A stretch of DNA of 64,000 nt from Streptomyces sp. PTY087I2 (GTDB taxonomy: Bacteria; Actinomycetota; Actinomycetes; Streptomycetales; Streptomycetaceae). This document shows, in pieces, positions 53,573 to 63,242 of the stretch (positions are counted from its first letter, which is position 1; every line of letters begins with the position of its first letter). The notes below the pieces were generated by a model, which had not been told where the DNA came from, made no database searches, and worked only from the letters and a program-made list of their open reading frames with translations. Made by a program: the position numbers and the translations under genes. The stretch spans positions 186,001-250,000 of the forward strand of contig NZ_LZRD01000008.1 in NCBI RefSeq assembly GCF_001687325.1. The letters run 5' to 3'.

Positions 53573-55093
53573 TCAGTGCGCGGCGAGGGCGAAGGTCTCC
53601 AGCTCGGCGGCCAGCTCCTCGTGGACCTGGGCCTTGAGCAGGGTCCCCTCGGCGGTGTGCTCCTCGGAGAGCACCTCGCCCTCGGCGTGCACCCGGGAGA
53701 CCAGGGCCCCCTGGATGTACGGCACGAGCACCTCGACCCCGACGGACGGCCGGGGCAGCTCGGCGTCGATGAGCGCGAGCAGCTCCTCGATGCCTTCGCC
53801 CGTCCGGGCCGAGACCGCGATCGCGTACTTCTCGTTGCGCAGGAGGCGCTGGAGGACCAGGGGATCCGCCGCGTCCGCCTTGTTGATGACGACGATCTCT
53901 CGTACGTTCACCGCGCCGACGTCCCGGATCACCTCACGCACCGCGGCGAGCTGCTCCTCCGGCACCGGGTGGGAGCCGTCCACCACATGGAGGATGAGAT
54001 CGGACTCGCCGACCTCCTCCATCGTGGAGCGGAACGCCTCGACGAGGTGGTGCGGCAGATGCCGGACGAAGCCGACGGTGTCGGCGAGGGTGTAGATACG
54101 GCCGCTCGGCGTCTCGGCCCGGCGGACGGTCGGGTCCAGGGTGGCGAACAGGGCGTTCTCCACCAGGACACCGGCCCCGGTCAGCCGGTTGAGCAGCGAG
54201 GACTTGCCGGCGTTGGTGTATCCGGCGATGGCGACGGAGGGCACCTTGTTGCGCTTGCGCTCCTGCCGCTTGATCTCGCGGCCGGTCTTCATCTCCGCGA
54301 TCTCCCGGCGCATCTTCGCCATCTTCTCGCGGATCCGCCGCCGGTCGGTCTCGATCTTGGTCTCACCGGGACCACGGGTGGCCATACCGCCACCGCCGCT
54401 GGAACCGCCGCCGCCCATCTGCCGGGAGAGCGACTGACCCCAGCCGCGCAGCCGGGGCAGCATGTACTGCATCTGTGCGAGCGAGACCTGCGCCTTGCCC
54501 TCGCGGGACTTGGCGTGCTGGGCGAAGATGTCGAGGATCAGGGCGGTCCGGTCGACCACCTTGACCTTGACGACGTCTTCCAGATGGATCAGCTGGCCGG
54601 GGCTCAGCTCACCGTCGCAGACGACGGTGTCGGCACCGGATTCGAGCACGATGTCGCGCAGCTCCAGCGCCTTGCCCGAACCGATGTACGTCGCCGGGTC
54701 GGGCTTGTCGCGCCGCTGGTACACCGCGTCCAGCACCTGCGCGCCCGCCGTCTCGGCGAGTGCGGCGAGCTCCGCGAGGGAGATCTCCGCGTCGTGCACC
54801 GTCCCCGAGGTCCAGACGCCCACCAGCACCACGCGCTCCAGGCGCAGCTGGCGGTACTCGACCTCGGTGACGTCCTCGAGCTCGGTGGAGAGACCGGCCA
54901 CACGCCGCAGGGCGGCACGCTCGGAGCGGTCGAGCTGGTCGCCGTCCCGGGCTCCGTCGATCTCGTGGCTCCAGGCGACGTCCTCTTCCATCAGGGCGTC
55001 GGCCCGGCGGGCCTCGGTGAGGCTCTCGGTGGTGTTCTCCGTGGCGCTCTGCGCGTCCTGCGCGTCCTGGGGAAGGGAAGAAGAGGAGGTCAT
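53573..55093 (-). CDS. hflX: Ribosome-associated GTPase HflX
   Basis: A 506-residue GTPase that splits stalled ribosomes in other bacteria. An acidic N-terminal extension (about 1-70) precedes the HflX domain (PDPATYIGSGKALELRDIV), the Gly-rich MGGGGSSGGGGMATRGPGE region, a coiled region, and the G domain: G1 GYTNAGKSS, G3 DTVGF, G4 NKAD. ATG 55093 starts MTSSSSLPQD with AAGGATCC upstream. The frame remains open to 59164 without any start signal, an artefact of base composition. Confidence 0.95.
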   Translation of the reverse strand: MTSSSSLPQDAQDAQSATENTTESLTEARRADALMEEDVAWSHEIDGARDGDQLDRSERAALRRVAGLSTELEDVTEVEYRQLRLERVVLVGVWTSGTVHDAEISLAELAALAETAGAQVLDAVYQRRDKPDPATYIGSGKALELRDIVLESGADTVVCDGELSPGQLIHLEDVVKVKVVDRTALILDIFAQHAKSREGKAQVSLAQMQYMLPRLRGWGQSLSRQMGGGGSSGGGGMATRGPGETKIETDRRRIREKMAKMRREIAEMKTGREIKRQERKRNKVPSVAIAGYTNAGKSSLLNRLTGAGVLVENALFATLDPTVRRAETPSGRIYTLADTVGFVRHLPHHLVEAFRSTMEEVGESDLILHVVDGSHPVPEEQLAAVREVIRDVGAVNVREIVVINKADAADPLVLQRLLRNEKYAIAVSARTGEGIEELLALIDAELPRPSVGVEVLVPYIQGALVSRVHAEGEVLSEEHTAEGTLLKAQVHEELAAELETFALAAH

Positions 55094-55224
55094 TGGATCC
55101 TTACGTCGATAGAAGTCTTTACGCCAGTCACAACGTGTGATCTTCCCGGATGATTCCCTGCGGGGAACTCCGGTGCGGTCCGCCGCGCCGACGCGTCGAT
55201 AGTGGCACGGCCCCGCCGGGCCCG

Positions 55225-56670
55225 TCACGCGGGTTTCGCGCTGCTCCAGTCCGGGTGTCCGGGCATCGGCGGCGTCTTCTTGCCGTACAGCCAGCCGTCG
55301 AAGAAGGCGGCCAGGTCGCGTCCAGCGATCCCGGAGGCGAGCCGGGTGAAGTCGGCGGTGGTCGCCGTGGAGTCCCGGTGCACCCGGACCCAGGTGCGCT
55401 CCAGCCGGTCGAAGGCGGCCTCGCCGATCTCCTGGCGCAGGGCGTAGAGCACCAGCGCGCTGCCGTCGTACATCACCGGGCGGAACAGGCTGAGCTTCTG
55501 CCCCGGGGCCGGGCCGTCCGGGTGCGCCGGAGGGCCGCCGTCCGCCCGCCAGCCGTCGGAGAGCTTGTACGCCTCGCGCATCCGGCGTTCCAGGGTCGGG
55601 CCGCCGTTCTCCTCGGCGTACCGGGCCTCGTACCAGCTGGCGTGTCCCTCGTTGAGCCACAGGTCGGACCAGCTCGCGGGCGAGACGCTGTTGCCGAACC
55701 ACTGGTGGGCCAGCTCGTGGATCATCACCGAGTCGACGTACCACTCCGGGTAGGCGGGCTCGGTGAAGAACGACTTCCCGAACAGGGACAGCGTCTGCGT
55801 CTCCAGGGCGAACCCGATGGGGCTGTCGGCGACGAGCACTCCGTACGTCTCGAAGGGGTAGCGGCCGACCCGCTGCTCCATCCACTCCAGCTGGGCCGGG
55901 GTCTTCCTCAGCCAGGGCTCCAGCTTCTTCCGGTCGGCGGCCGGGACGACGTCGCGCACCGGCAGCCCGTGCGGGCCGGTGCGGTGGGCGACCGCGGAGC
56001 TGCCGATGGAGACCTGGGCCAGTTCGGTGGCCATGGGGTGCTGCGTACGGTACGTCCAGGTGGTCGAGGAGCCGTGCCGGGTCTTGGCCACGGGCAGCCC
56101 GGCCGCGACCGCCGTCAGCCGGTGCGGGGCGGTGATCCGGAAGGTGAAGTACGCCTTGTCGGAGGGGTGGTCGTTGCTCGGGAAGACGCGGTGGGCGGCG
56201 TCGGCCTGGTTGGCCATGGCGAGCCCGTCGGCGGTCCGCACCCAGCCGCCGTCGTCCCCGGATCCGCTCGGGTCGCTGGTGTGCCGGACGGTGATGTTCA
56301 GCGGTACGCCGGCGGGGAGGCGGCGGGGCGCCTGGAGGACGAGGTCCTCTCCCTTGCTGCCGAAGTCGACGCTCTGCCCGTTGACCTCGACGCCCCGGAC
56401 GGCGCCCCGGGCGAAGTCGAGGTTGATCCGGTCCAGCGGGGCGGTGGTGCGGGCCCTGATCCTGGTGACGGCGTCCAGGGGCTTGGTGTTGGAGCCGTGG
56501 TACGTGAAGGCGATGTCGTACGCGAGGACGTCGTATCCGGGGTTGCCCAGCTCGGGGAAGAGCCGGTCGCCGATGCCCAGGGGCTCGGGGGCGGGCAGGG
56601 CGGCGGCGACGAGGGTGGCCGAGGCGGTCGCCAGCAGGGCGACGCGCAGGCGGCGGGTCAGGAGCGGCAT
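55225..56670 (-). CDS. Secreted M1-family aminopeptidase-like metallopeptidase
   Basis: This 481-residue protein has a signal peptide (RRLRVALLATASATLVAAAL). The zinc site is HELAHQWFGN with the third ligand Glu in LWLNEGHASW, so the HExxH-18-E pattern is intact. The usual GAMEN motif is replaced by FALETQTL, common in short actinobacterial M1 members. The protein lacks the C-terminal domain of large PepN enzymes. It lies between rshA and hflX, all on the minus strand. Confidence 0.92.
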   Translation of the reverse strand: MPLLTRRLRVALLATASATLVAAALPAPEPLGIGDRLFPELGNPGYDVLAYDIAFTYHGSNTKPLDAVTRIRARTTAPLDRINLDFARGAVRGVEVNGQSVDFGSKGEDLVLQAPRRLPAGVPLNITVRHTSDPSGSGDDGGWVRTADGLAMANQADAAHRVFPSNDHPSDKAYFTFRITAPHRLTAVAAGLPVAKTRHGSSTTWTYRTQHPMATELAQVSIGSSAVAHRTGPHGLPVRDVVPAADRKKLEPWLRKTPAQLEWMEQRVGRYPFETYGVLVADSPIGFALETQTLSLFGKSFFTEPAYPEWYVDSVMIHELAHQWFGNSVSPASWSDLWLNEGHASWYEARYAEENGGPTLERRMREAYKLSDGWRADGGPPAHPDGPAPGQKLSLFRPVMYDGSALVLYALRQEIGEAAFDRLERTWVRVHRDSTATTADFTRLASGIAGRDLAAFFDGWLYGKKTPPMPGHPDWSSAKPA

Positions 56671-56820
56671 GGACTACGGCTATCAGCGCGGGGCCGCCGG
56701 GCCGGGGAGCCGCGCGCCGCACCACCCGAACGAGGACGGATGGTGCGGGGCGGCTCAGCCTGCCGGGGCGGGCCGCGTTCGGTGCGGCCCGGCCGGTGGG
56801 ACGGCTTTTCCGGGTGCCGC

Positions 56821-59043
56821 TCAGCCGGCCGGCGCCGGGTGCTGGGCGCGGCTGACGTCGTAGACCCCGGCGACATCGCGCATGGCGCGCATCAGGCCGG
56901 GAAGACCGGCCGCGTCGGGGAGCTGGAGGGTGTAGGTGTGGCGGACCCGCTGCTCGCTGGGCGGTTCCACGGTGGCGGCGACGATCGCCGCGTCGGCGGT
57001 GGCGATGGCCTCGGTGAGGTCGGCGAGGAGCCGGGGGCGGCCGAACGATTCGGCGACCAGGGTGACCCGGCAGCCCGCGTCGGATTCCCGGCCCTCCCCG
57101 TCCGCCCAGTGGGCCCCGACCGGGGCGCGGCCGATCTCCTGCATCGCGGCGACGGCGGGGCACTCCTTGCGGTGCACGGTGACCGCGCCGCCCCGGACGA
57201 CGAAGCCGGTCAGCTCGTCGGGGGGCACCGGCGTACAGCAGCCGGCCAGGCGCACCGGCGCGTCCGGGCCCTCGACGACGACGCCCGTGGCACGGGGCCC
57301 GGACCGGGTGCGGACGGCGGCCGCGCCCCCCGGACCCTCGCGTTCCGAAGAAGCCGAAGGAGTCGAAGAAGCCGGAGAAGCCGAGAGGGCGGAGGAGCCC
57401 GATACGGCGGAGGGCTCGCCCTGAGCGCCCGGTCCGGTCGCGTCGACGGGCTCCGGGTCGGGCTTCGCCTCGTCCGGGTGGTCGCTGAACCAGCCGGTGA
57501 TCGCGATCCGGGCGGCGGGGGTGCGCGCGTGGTCGAGCCAGTCGGGCGACGGGCCGGAGGCGGTGTCCTGGGCGAGCAGCGGCTGCACGGTGTCGCCGTC
57601 GCTGAGGACGGTGCTCAGGGTGGCGAGGCGGCCGTTGACGCGGGCCCCGATGGCGGTGTGGGCCCGGTCGCCGTACTGCGCGTAGGCGGCGTCGACGCAG
57701 CTGGCCCCGGCGGGCAGCCCGAGGGTGCCGCCGTCGGTGCGGAAGACGGTGATCTCGCGGTCCTGGGCGAGGTCGTCGCGCAGGGTGGTCCAGAAGGTGT
57801 CGGGGTCGGTGGCGGACTCCTGCCAGTCCAGCAGCCGGGAGAGCCAGCCGGGCCGGGTCGGGTCGGCGCGCTCGTCGGACGGCTCGGCGTGCTGGGCGGC
57901 GGCGGGGTCCTGGGCGTACGGGTTGCCCAGCGCGACGACGCCCGCCTCGGCGACCTTGTGCATCCGGTGCGTACGGATGAGGACTTCGGCGACGGCTCCC
58001 TCGGGGCCGACGACGGCGGTGTGCAGCGACTGGTACAGGTTGAACTTGGGGGCGGCGATGAAGTCCTTGAACTCGGAGATCACCGGGGTGAAGCAGGTGT
58101 GCAGTTCCCCGAGGACGGCGTAGCAGTCGGCGTCCTCGCCGACCAGGACGAGCAGCCGGCCGAAATCGGTGCCGCGCAGTTCGCCGCGTTTCCTGCGGAC
58201 CCGGTGCACGGAGACGAAGTGGCGTGGCCTGATGAGGACTTCGGCGCTGATGCCCGCGTCGCGCAGGGTGTGCGTCACATTGTCGGCGATGGTTTCGAGG
58301 GGGTCGTCCGGGCCCGTCGCGGCGGCGATGAGGGCGCGGGTCTCCTCGTACTCCTCGGGGTGCAGAATCGCGAAGACCAGGTCCTCCAGCTCGGTCTTGA
58401 GCGCCTGTACGCCGAGCCGTTCGGCGAGCGGGATGAGGACGTCCCGGGTGACCTTGGCGATCCGCTCCTGCTTCTCGGGGCGCATCACCCCGAGGGTGCG
58501 CATGTTGTGCAGCCGGTCCGCGAGCTTGATGGACATGACCCGGACGTCGTTGCCGGTGGCGACGAGCATCTTGCGGAAGGTCTCCGGTTCGGCGGCGGCG
58601 CCGTAGTCGACCTTCTCCAGTTTGGTGACGCCGTCGACGAGATAGCAGACCTCTTCGCCGAACTGCCCCCGGACCTGATCGAGCGTCACTTCCGTGTCCT
58701 CGACGGTGTCGTGGAGCAGGGAGGCGGTGAGGGTGGTGGTCTCGGCGCCCAGCTCGGCGAGGATCAGCGTCACGGCCAGCGGATGCGTGATGTACGGCTC
58801 GCCGCTCTTGCGCATCTGGCCGCGGTGCGAGGACTCCGCGAGGACGTAGGCCCGGCGCAGGATGGTCAGATCGGCGTCGGGGTGGTGGGCGCGGTGCGCC
58901 TCGGCGACATGGCTGATGGCGTCGGGCAGCCGGTCGCGGGAGACCGGACCGCGCAGTGCCACCCGGCCCAGTCTGCGCAGATCGATCCGGGGGCGGCTCC
59001 GCCTGCGAAGGGGGGCGCCCGGATCGGCGGCCTCTGCACTCAT
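56821..59043 (-). CDS. rshA: RelA/SpoT homologue RshA, (p)ppGpp metabolism
   Basis: A 740-residue protein. The HD hydrolase domain has LLHDTVEDTEVTLDQV near 107. The synthetase domain has EFKDFIAAPKFNLYQSLHT near 335. A TGS domain (EITVFRTDGGTLGLPAGASC) and a C-terminal ACT domain (RVTLVAESFGRPRLLADL) follow. A Ser/Ala/Glu-rich stretch separates TGS and ACT regions. ATG 59043 has GGAGG upstream. This position matches the second RSH gene of S. coelicolor, not the relA near apt-secD. Both catalytic domains look intact. Confidence 0.92.
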   Translation of the reverse strand: MSAEAADPGAPLRRRSRPRIDLRRLGRVALRGPVSRDRLPDAISHVAEAHRAHHPDADLTILRRAYVLAESSHRGQMRKSGEPYITHPLAVTLILAELGAETTTLTASLLHDTVEDTEVTLDQVRGQFGEEVCYLVDGVTKLEKVDYGAAAEPETFRKMLVATGNDVRVMSIKLADRLHNMRTLGVMRPEKQERIAKVTRDVLIPLAERLGVQALKTELEDLVFAILHPEEYEETRALIAAATGPDDPLETIADNVTHTLRDAGISAEVLIRPRHFVSVHRVRRKRGELRGTDFGRLLVLVGEDADCYAVLGELHTCFTPVISEFKDFIAAPKFNLYQSLHTAVVGPEGAVAEVLIRTHRMHKVAEAGVVALGNPYAQDPAAAQHAEPSDERADPTRPGWLSRLLDWQESATDPDTFWTTLRDDLAQDREITVFRTDGGTLGLPAGASCVDAAYAQYGDRAHTAIGARVNGRLATLSTVLSDGDTVQPLLAQDTASGPSPDWLDHARTPAARIAITGWFSDHPDEAKPDPEPVDATGPGAQGEPSAVSGSSALSASPASSTPSASSEREGPGGAAAVRTRSGPRATGVVVEGPDAPVRLAGCCTPVPPDELTGFVVRGGAVTVHRKECPAVAAMQEIGRAPVGAHWADGEGRESDAGCRVTLVAESFGRPRLLADLTEAIATADAAIVAATVEPPSEQRVRHTYTLQLPDAAGLPGLMRAMRDVAGVYDVSRAQHPAPAG

Positions 59044-59256
59044 GGGCACCTCCGGCGACTCGACCGGCGGGGCGAGGGCTGGATGCGCCTCGGGGCCGGT
59101 GCTTGATGCTATCGAGCCCACCACGTGGCGCAGTCCCGCTCTCGCCCAGCGTGAAACGGATCACCCATTCGAGCGAAGCCCGGACCGATCACCGTTTCGA
59201 GCGAGCCCGGCCTCTGAGGGCGGCGAGCCGGTCAGCGGGAGGTGTCCGGCCATTTC

Positions 59257-60123
59257 TCAGGCGGTTTCGAGCCAGGCCGGGTCGATGACGCCTTCGGCGA
59301 CGATCACGGCGGGGCCGGTCATCTCGACCGCGCCGTCGGGGTGTTCGGTGATGACGAGGGTGCCGCCGGGGAGATCCACCCGGTACGTGACGGGGAGGCC
59401 GGTCGCGGCGGGGTCGGCGCCGTCCCGGCGGGCGGTGGCGACGGCGACCGCGCAGGCCCCGGTGCCGCAGGAGCGGGTCTCGCCGGAGCCGCGCTCGTGG
59501 ACCCGCATGCCGACGTGGCGCGGGCCCCGGTCGACGACGAACTCGACGTTGACGCCTTCGGGGTAGACCGCCTCGGGGGTGAAGGGAGGGGCGGTGAACA
59601 GATCGCCCGCGTGGGCCAGGTCGTCGACGAAGGCGACGGCGTGGGGGTTGCCCATGTTGACGTTGCGGGCGGGCCAGCTGCGGCCGCCGACGCTGACCGT
59701 GACGCTCGCGTCGGGCAGCAGGGCCTGCCCCATGGAGACGGTGATGTCGCCGTTCTTGGCAAGGTGCACGCGCTTGGGGCCGCCCCGGGTGGCGACGGTC
59801 AGGTCGCCCTCGTCGACGAGGCCGGCGCGCTGGAGGTAGTGCGCGAAGACCCGCACGCCGTTGCCGCACATCTCGGCGATCGAGCCGTCCGCGTTGCGGT
59901 AGTCCATGAACCACTCGGCCTCGTCCGCCATGGACCGCGCCTCGGGGTGCGCGGCGGACCGCACGACGTGCAGCAGGCCGTCGCCGCCGATACCGGCCCG
60001 GCGGTCGCAGAGCCGGGCGACGAGGGCTGCGGGCAGCGTGAGGGCGTTGTCCGGGTCCGGGACGATCACGAAGTCGTTCTCGGTGCCGTGACCCTTGAGG
60101 AAGGCGATCTGCGAGGTGCTCAC
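59257..60123 (-). CDS. dapF: Diaminopimelate epimerase
   Basis: This 288-residue enzyme converts LL- to meso-diaminopimelate for peptidoglycan and lysine. The two active-site Cys are in ADGSIAEMCGNGVRVFA (near 80) and GETRSCGTGACAVAVA (near 225). HGTENDFVIV at the start is typical. GTG 60121-60123 was chosen to match the family start (VSTSQIAFLKGHGTEND). Streptomyces use LL-DAP in the vegetative wall, so this mainly serves lysine synthesis. Confidence 0.97.
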   Translation of the reverse strand: MSTSQIAFLKGHGTENDFVIVPDPDNALTLPAALVARLCDRRAGIGGDGLLHVVRSAAHPEARSMADEAEWFMDYRNADGSIAEMCGNGVRVFAHYLQRAGLVDEGDLTVATRGGPKRVHLAKNGDITVSMGQALLPDASVTVSVGGRSWPARNVNMGNPHAVAFVDDLAHAGDLFTAPPFTPEAVYPEGVNVEFVVDRGPRHVGMRVHERGSGETRSCGTGACAVAVATARRDGADPAATGLPVTYRVDLPGGTLVITEHPDGAVEMTGPAVIVAEGVIDPAWLETA

Positions 60124-60256
60124 ACGCCCACTGTACGAGGCGGCGCCGACAGTCCGCTCCGGCGGACCCGGCGTCCGGGGCAGCCCCCGCGCGATCGGCT
60201 TCGTCATCCGGGTCGGTCCACCGGGGCGCCGAGGGCTCGTCGCGGGTCCGCGGCCG

Positions 60257-60709
60257 TCAGCGCAGCCGGGCCACGCGCCAGACGGCGAGGGCGACGAGGG
60301 CGAGGCCGGTCGCGGCGTACAGCGCGATCACCCGCCAGTCGGGGCGGTCGCCCGAGCCCCGGGAGGGCAGTCCGGGCCAGGTGTGCCCCACGCGGCGGGC
60401 CGCCATCATGCCCCAGCCGGCCGCGCAGCAGCTGATCAGGAGCCCGAGCATGGCGACGATCGCGCCGCCGTCACCGAACTCGAAGGCGAGCGGGAAGGCG
60501 AACATCAGCGAGCCGACCGCGGCGAGCATGACGATGGGGGCGAGCTGCCAGATCCGCAGCTTGCGGGTGGGCCGCAGCTCGACCTCGACCTCGGGGGTCA
60601 CGTCCTGCTCGTCGGGCCCGTCGGGGCTCAGCCGTCCCGCGGTCTCCCGCGGTGACGGCACCTCGTGCTCTGTGTCGCGCTGCTCCGTGTCGCGAGGGCC
60701 GGCCTCCAT
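60257..60709 (-). CDS. Small membrane protein of unknown function
   Basis: A 150-residue protein. The first 55 residues are polar and acidic. Three hydrophobic stretches follow: IWQLAPIVMLAAVGSLMFA, IVAMLGLLISCCAAGWGMM and VIALYAATGLALVALAVW. ATG 60709 has GGGAGG ten bases upstream; the frame continues to 60772. It lies between miaA and dapF. No family recognised. Confidence 0.75.
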   Translation of the reverse strand: MEAGPRDTEQRDTEHEVPSPRETAGRLSPDGPDEQDVTPEVEVELRPTRKLRIWQLAPIVMLAAVGSLMFAFPLAFEFGDGGAIVAMLGLLISCCAAGWGMMAARRVGHTWPGLPSRGSGDRPDWRVIALYAATGLALVALAVWRVARLR

Positions 60710-60816
60710 CGCCACGCGCCCTCCCAACTCGGACTCCACTGGTGGATCGATGCTCGATGATGGCACGGTCACGGGCGCCGAATTGACGGGCGGAGCTTCC
60801 CGATGCCATCACGTGA

Positions 60817-61755
60817 TCAGGCTGTGACCGCTCGTTCGACCAACGTCAGTGCCCGGTCCGGGAGTTCCCCCCGGTCACGGTCTCCGCCGCCGAGCCACAC
60901 GACACGCGGGTCGCGGCGGAACCACGAATCCTGACGGCGGGCGAAGCGCTTGGTGGCGCGCACGGTCTCGGCCCGCGCCTCGTCCTCAGTGCACTCCCCC
61001 GCGAGTGCCGCGAGGATCTGCTGGTAGCCGAGGGCCCGTGAGGCGGTGAGGCCCTCGCGCAGCCCGGACTTCTCCAGGGCGCGCACCTCGTCCACGAGTC
61101 CGGCCTCCCACATGCGGTCGACGCGCAGGGCGATGCGCTCGTCCAGTTCGGGGCGGTCCACGTCGACGCCGATCTGTAGGGCGTCGTAGACCGGCTCGTC
61201 GCCGGGGAGGTTGGCGGTGAAGGGCTTGCCGGTGATCTCGATGACTTCGAGGGCGCGGACGATACGGCGGCCGTTGCTCGCCAGGATGGACCGGGCGGCC
61301 TCCGGGTCGGCGGCGGCGAGCCGTGCGTGCAGGACGCCGGAGCCGCCCTCGGCCAGCTCCGCTTCGAGGCGGGCGCGCACCTCGGGGTCCGTACCGGGGA
61401 ACTCCAGGGCGTCGATGGCGCCCTTGACGTACAGCCCGGAGCCGCCGACCAGAACGGGTGTGCGCCCCTCGGCGAGCAGCCGGTCGATCTCCAGGCGGGC
61501 CAGGCGCTGGTACTCGGCGACGCTGGCGGCCTCGGTGACGTCCCAGATATCCAGCAGCCGGTGCGGCACGCCGTCGCGCTCCGGGAGCGTCAGCTTGGCC
61601 GTGCCGATGTCCATCCCCCGGTAGAGCTGCATGGAGTCGGCGTTGATCACCTCGCCGTCGAGCCGCTGGGCGAGAAAGACCCCCAGATCCGATTTGCCGG
61701 CCGCTGTGGGGCCTACGACGGTGATGACGCGGGGGGCGGGGCGGGGAGGGGTCAC
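60817..61755 (-). CDS. miaA: tRNA dimethylallyltransferase
   Basis: A 312-residue enzyme that adds the isopentenyl group to A37 of UNN-reading tRNAs. The P-loop is VVGPTAAGKSDLGVFLA near 15. INADSMQLYRGMDIGTAK, PVLVGGSGLYVKGAID and TKRFARRQDSWFRRDP are all family hallmarks. It starts at GTG 61755 with GGGAG nine bases upstream. MiaB, which acts next on the same base, is encoded 1.5 kb upstream on the same strand. Confidence 0.97.
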   Translation of the reverse strand: MTPPRPAPRVITVVGPTAAGKSDLGVFLAQRLDGEVINADSMQLYRGMDIGTAKLTLPERDGVPHRLLDIWDVTEAASVAEYQRLARLEIDRLLAEGRTPVLVGGSGLYVKGAIDALEFPGTDPEVRARLEAELAEGGSGVLHARLAAADPEAARSILASNGRRIVRALEVIEITGKPFTANLPGDEPVYDALQIGVDVDRPELDERIALRVDRMWEAGLVDEVRALEKSGLREGLTASRALGYQQILAALAGECTEDEARAETVRATKRFARRQDSWFRRDPRVVWLGGGDRDRGELPDRALTLVERAVTA

Positions 61756-61960
61756 CCGGACAGTCTCCCAAAATTCCGGGCCCTCCCGAACAGACCGGGT
61801 GGTCGGTGGGAGGTGGCCGGGCGCTTAAGGCGACGTCAAGGATGCAACGCGTAAGCGCCATCGGAGGAGTAAATACGGCAGGAACGGACAGGTGACGGAC
61901 AATGGGGGCGGGAGAACGCTCCCGCGAACACTGTCCTCACACTGCACGGAAGGTGACCCA

Positions 61961-62245
61961 ATGGGGTTCCTGGACAACCTGAAGGCCAAGCTGGGGCCGG
62001 CCAAGGAAAAGGTCGGTGACCTCGCGCAGCAGCACGGGGACAAGATCGAGCAGGGTCTCGACAAGGCCGCGCGCACGGTCGACCAGAAGACCAAGGGCAA
62101 GTACAGCGACAAGATCGATTCTGGTACGCGCAAGGCCAAGGAGGCCGTGGACAAGCTGGGCCAGAAGGACGACGGCACGCCCGGAACCCCGGGTACGCCC
62201 GGGAACACCCCCGGCAACACGCCTCCGCCGCCGCCCGCGTCCTGA
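61961..62245 (+). CDS. MT0933/Rv0909-type small antitoxin-like protein
   Basis: A 94-residue, Lys/Asp-rich protein: MGFLDNLKAKLGPAKEKVGD, then helices with DKIEQGLDKAARTVDQKTKG, then a Gly/Thr/Pro tail (GTPGTPGNTPGNT). Its N-terminus matches the small proteins annotated as MT0933-like antitoxins. No toxin gene adjoins it, so it may have another role. GGAAGGTG precedes ATG 61961. It stands alone among minus-strand genes. Confidence 0.82.
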   Translation: MGFLDNLKAKLGPAKEKVGDLAQQHGDKIEQGLDKAARTVDQKTKGKYSDKIDSGTRKAKEAVDKLGQKDDGTPGTPGTPGNTPGNTPPPPPAS

Positions 62246-62259
62246 GGCAGCGGTCCCAC

Positions 62260-62302
62260 CCCGGCGGCGGGTCCGGAGCCGAGCGCTCCGGGCCCGCCGC
62301 CG
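62260..62302. terminator. 18-bp hairpin after small antitoxin-like gene
   Basis: Arms 62260-62277 and 62285-62302 pair over 18 bases with one wobble and a 7-base loop. It lies between convergent genes. Confidence 0.85.
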
Positions 62303-62344
62303 GTCTGTTGCGACCAGGGTGTACGTCCAGGAGCGGCCGGCCTG

Positions 62345-63064
62345 TCAGGACCAGGCGGCGACGGTGTACCCGACGCCGTAGGGGGCGTCCTCGTACAGCA
62401 GCCGTCCGGCGAGTCCGGCGTCCCGCGCGGCGCCGCCGAGCAGCTGCCAGGGGGCCCGGCCGGCCGCCTTGAGCTCGTGGGCGAGCGTGGCGTCGAGCGC
62501 GGCGATGGCGTCGAGGTCCGCGGAGCCGAGCGCCTCGGTGGCCAGGGCGTCGAACGCGGCGGCCCGGTCGTCGAGGTAGCCGGGCGCCTTGAGGGTGCGG
62601 CAGGCGCTGCCGTCGCCCATCACCAGGAGCGCGACCCGGTCGGCGCGGCGGGCGAGGGCGCGTCCGGCCTCCGCGCAGTCTTCCGGGGCCGCGCCCTGTG
62701 AAAGGGCGAGCCCTTCGATGGGGGCCCCCGCCCAGTGGGCCCGGTCCAGCAGCCAGGCGCCCACGGTGAGGGACTGGGGCAGCGGACCGCCCGCCGTCGC
62801 GGCGTCCTCGGGTGCGTCGCCGAGCGTCACGTCGAGGTCCACGCCGACGCCGCGGAAGGTGCCGTGCGCACCCGCCGGGTAGGGCCCGGCGGACCGGTCG
62901 TCCCCCGGCCCCACGACGACGAGCAGGTCCGGTCGCGCGGCGGCGAGCACGCCCACGGCGTCGAGGCACGCGTCACGCGCGGCGTCGAGCTCGGGGGCGG
63001 CCCCGGCGGCGACCTCGGGCACCAGGAGCGGCGGACAGGGGCACACGGCGGCGGCGACAAGCAT
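62345..63064 (-). CDS. Class III extradiol dioxygenase subunit B-like protein (MEMO-like)
   Basis: A 239-residue protein beginning MLVAAAVCPCPPLLVPEVAA. DLLVVVGPGDDRSAGPYPAG, VALLVMGDGSACRTLKAPGY and the C-terminal GRLLYEDAPYGVGYTVAAW are typical of the family lying between miaA and miaB in Streptomyces. Several His used by true LigB dioxygenases to bind iron are not obvious, so catalysis is uncertain. ATG 63064 gives the family start. Confidence 0.82.
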   Translation of the reverse strand: MLVAAAVCPCPPLLVPEVAAGAAPELDAARDACLDAVGVLAAARPDLLVVVGPGDDRSAGPYPAGAHGTFRGVGVDLDVTLGDAPEDAATAGGPLPQSLTVGAWLLDRAHWAGAPIEGLALSQGAAPEDCAEAGRALARRADRVALLVMGDGSACRTLKAPGYLDDRAAAFDALATEALGSADLDAIAALDATLAHELKAAGRAPWQLLGGAARDAGLAGRLLYEDAPYGVGYTVAAWS

Positions 63065-63242
63065 GCCGGTCAGCGTACTTGCCGACGGCCGCGGGCCGGT
63101 CGGCCGCGTGGGCCGTCGGCCCGGACCGGTGGACCACACCCGGCCATCGGCCCAGGGCGACGGACCGCCGGCCCTGGGGCCTCAGCCCAAGGCCCCGACC
63201 GGCGCGCTCCCGACCCGCTCAGCCCCTCGGCCCGCTCAGCCC

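Noticed and set aside
53573..59164. A 1863-residue frame that would fuse hflX with upstream genes
   Set aside because: HflX starts naturally at 55093; the extra part overlaps the M1 peptidase and rshA in another frame and shows no domain.
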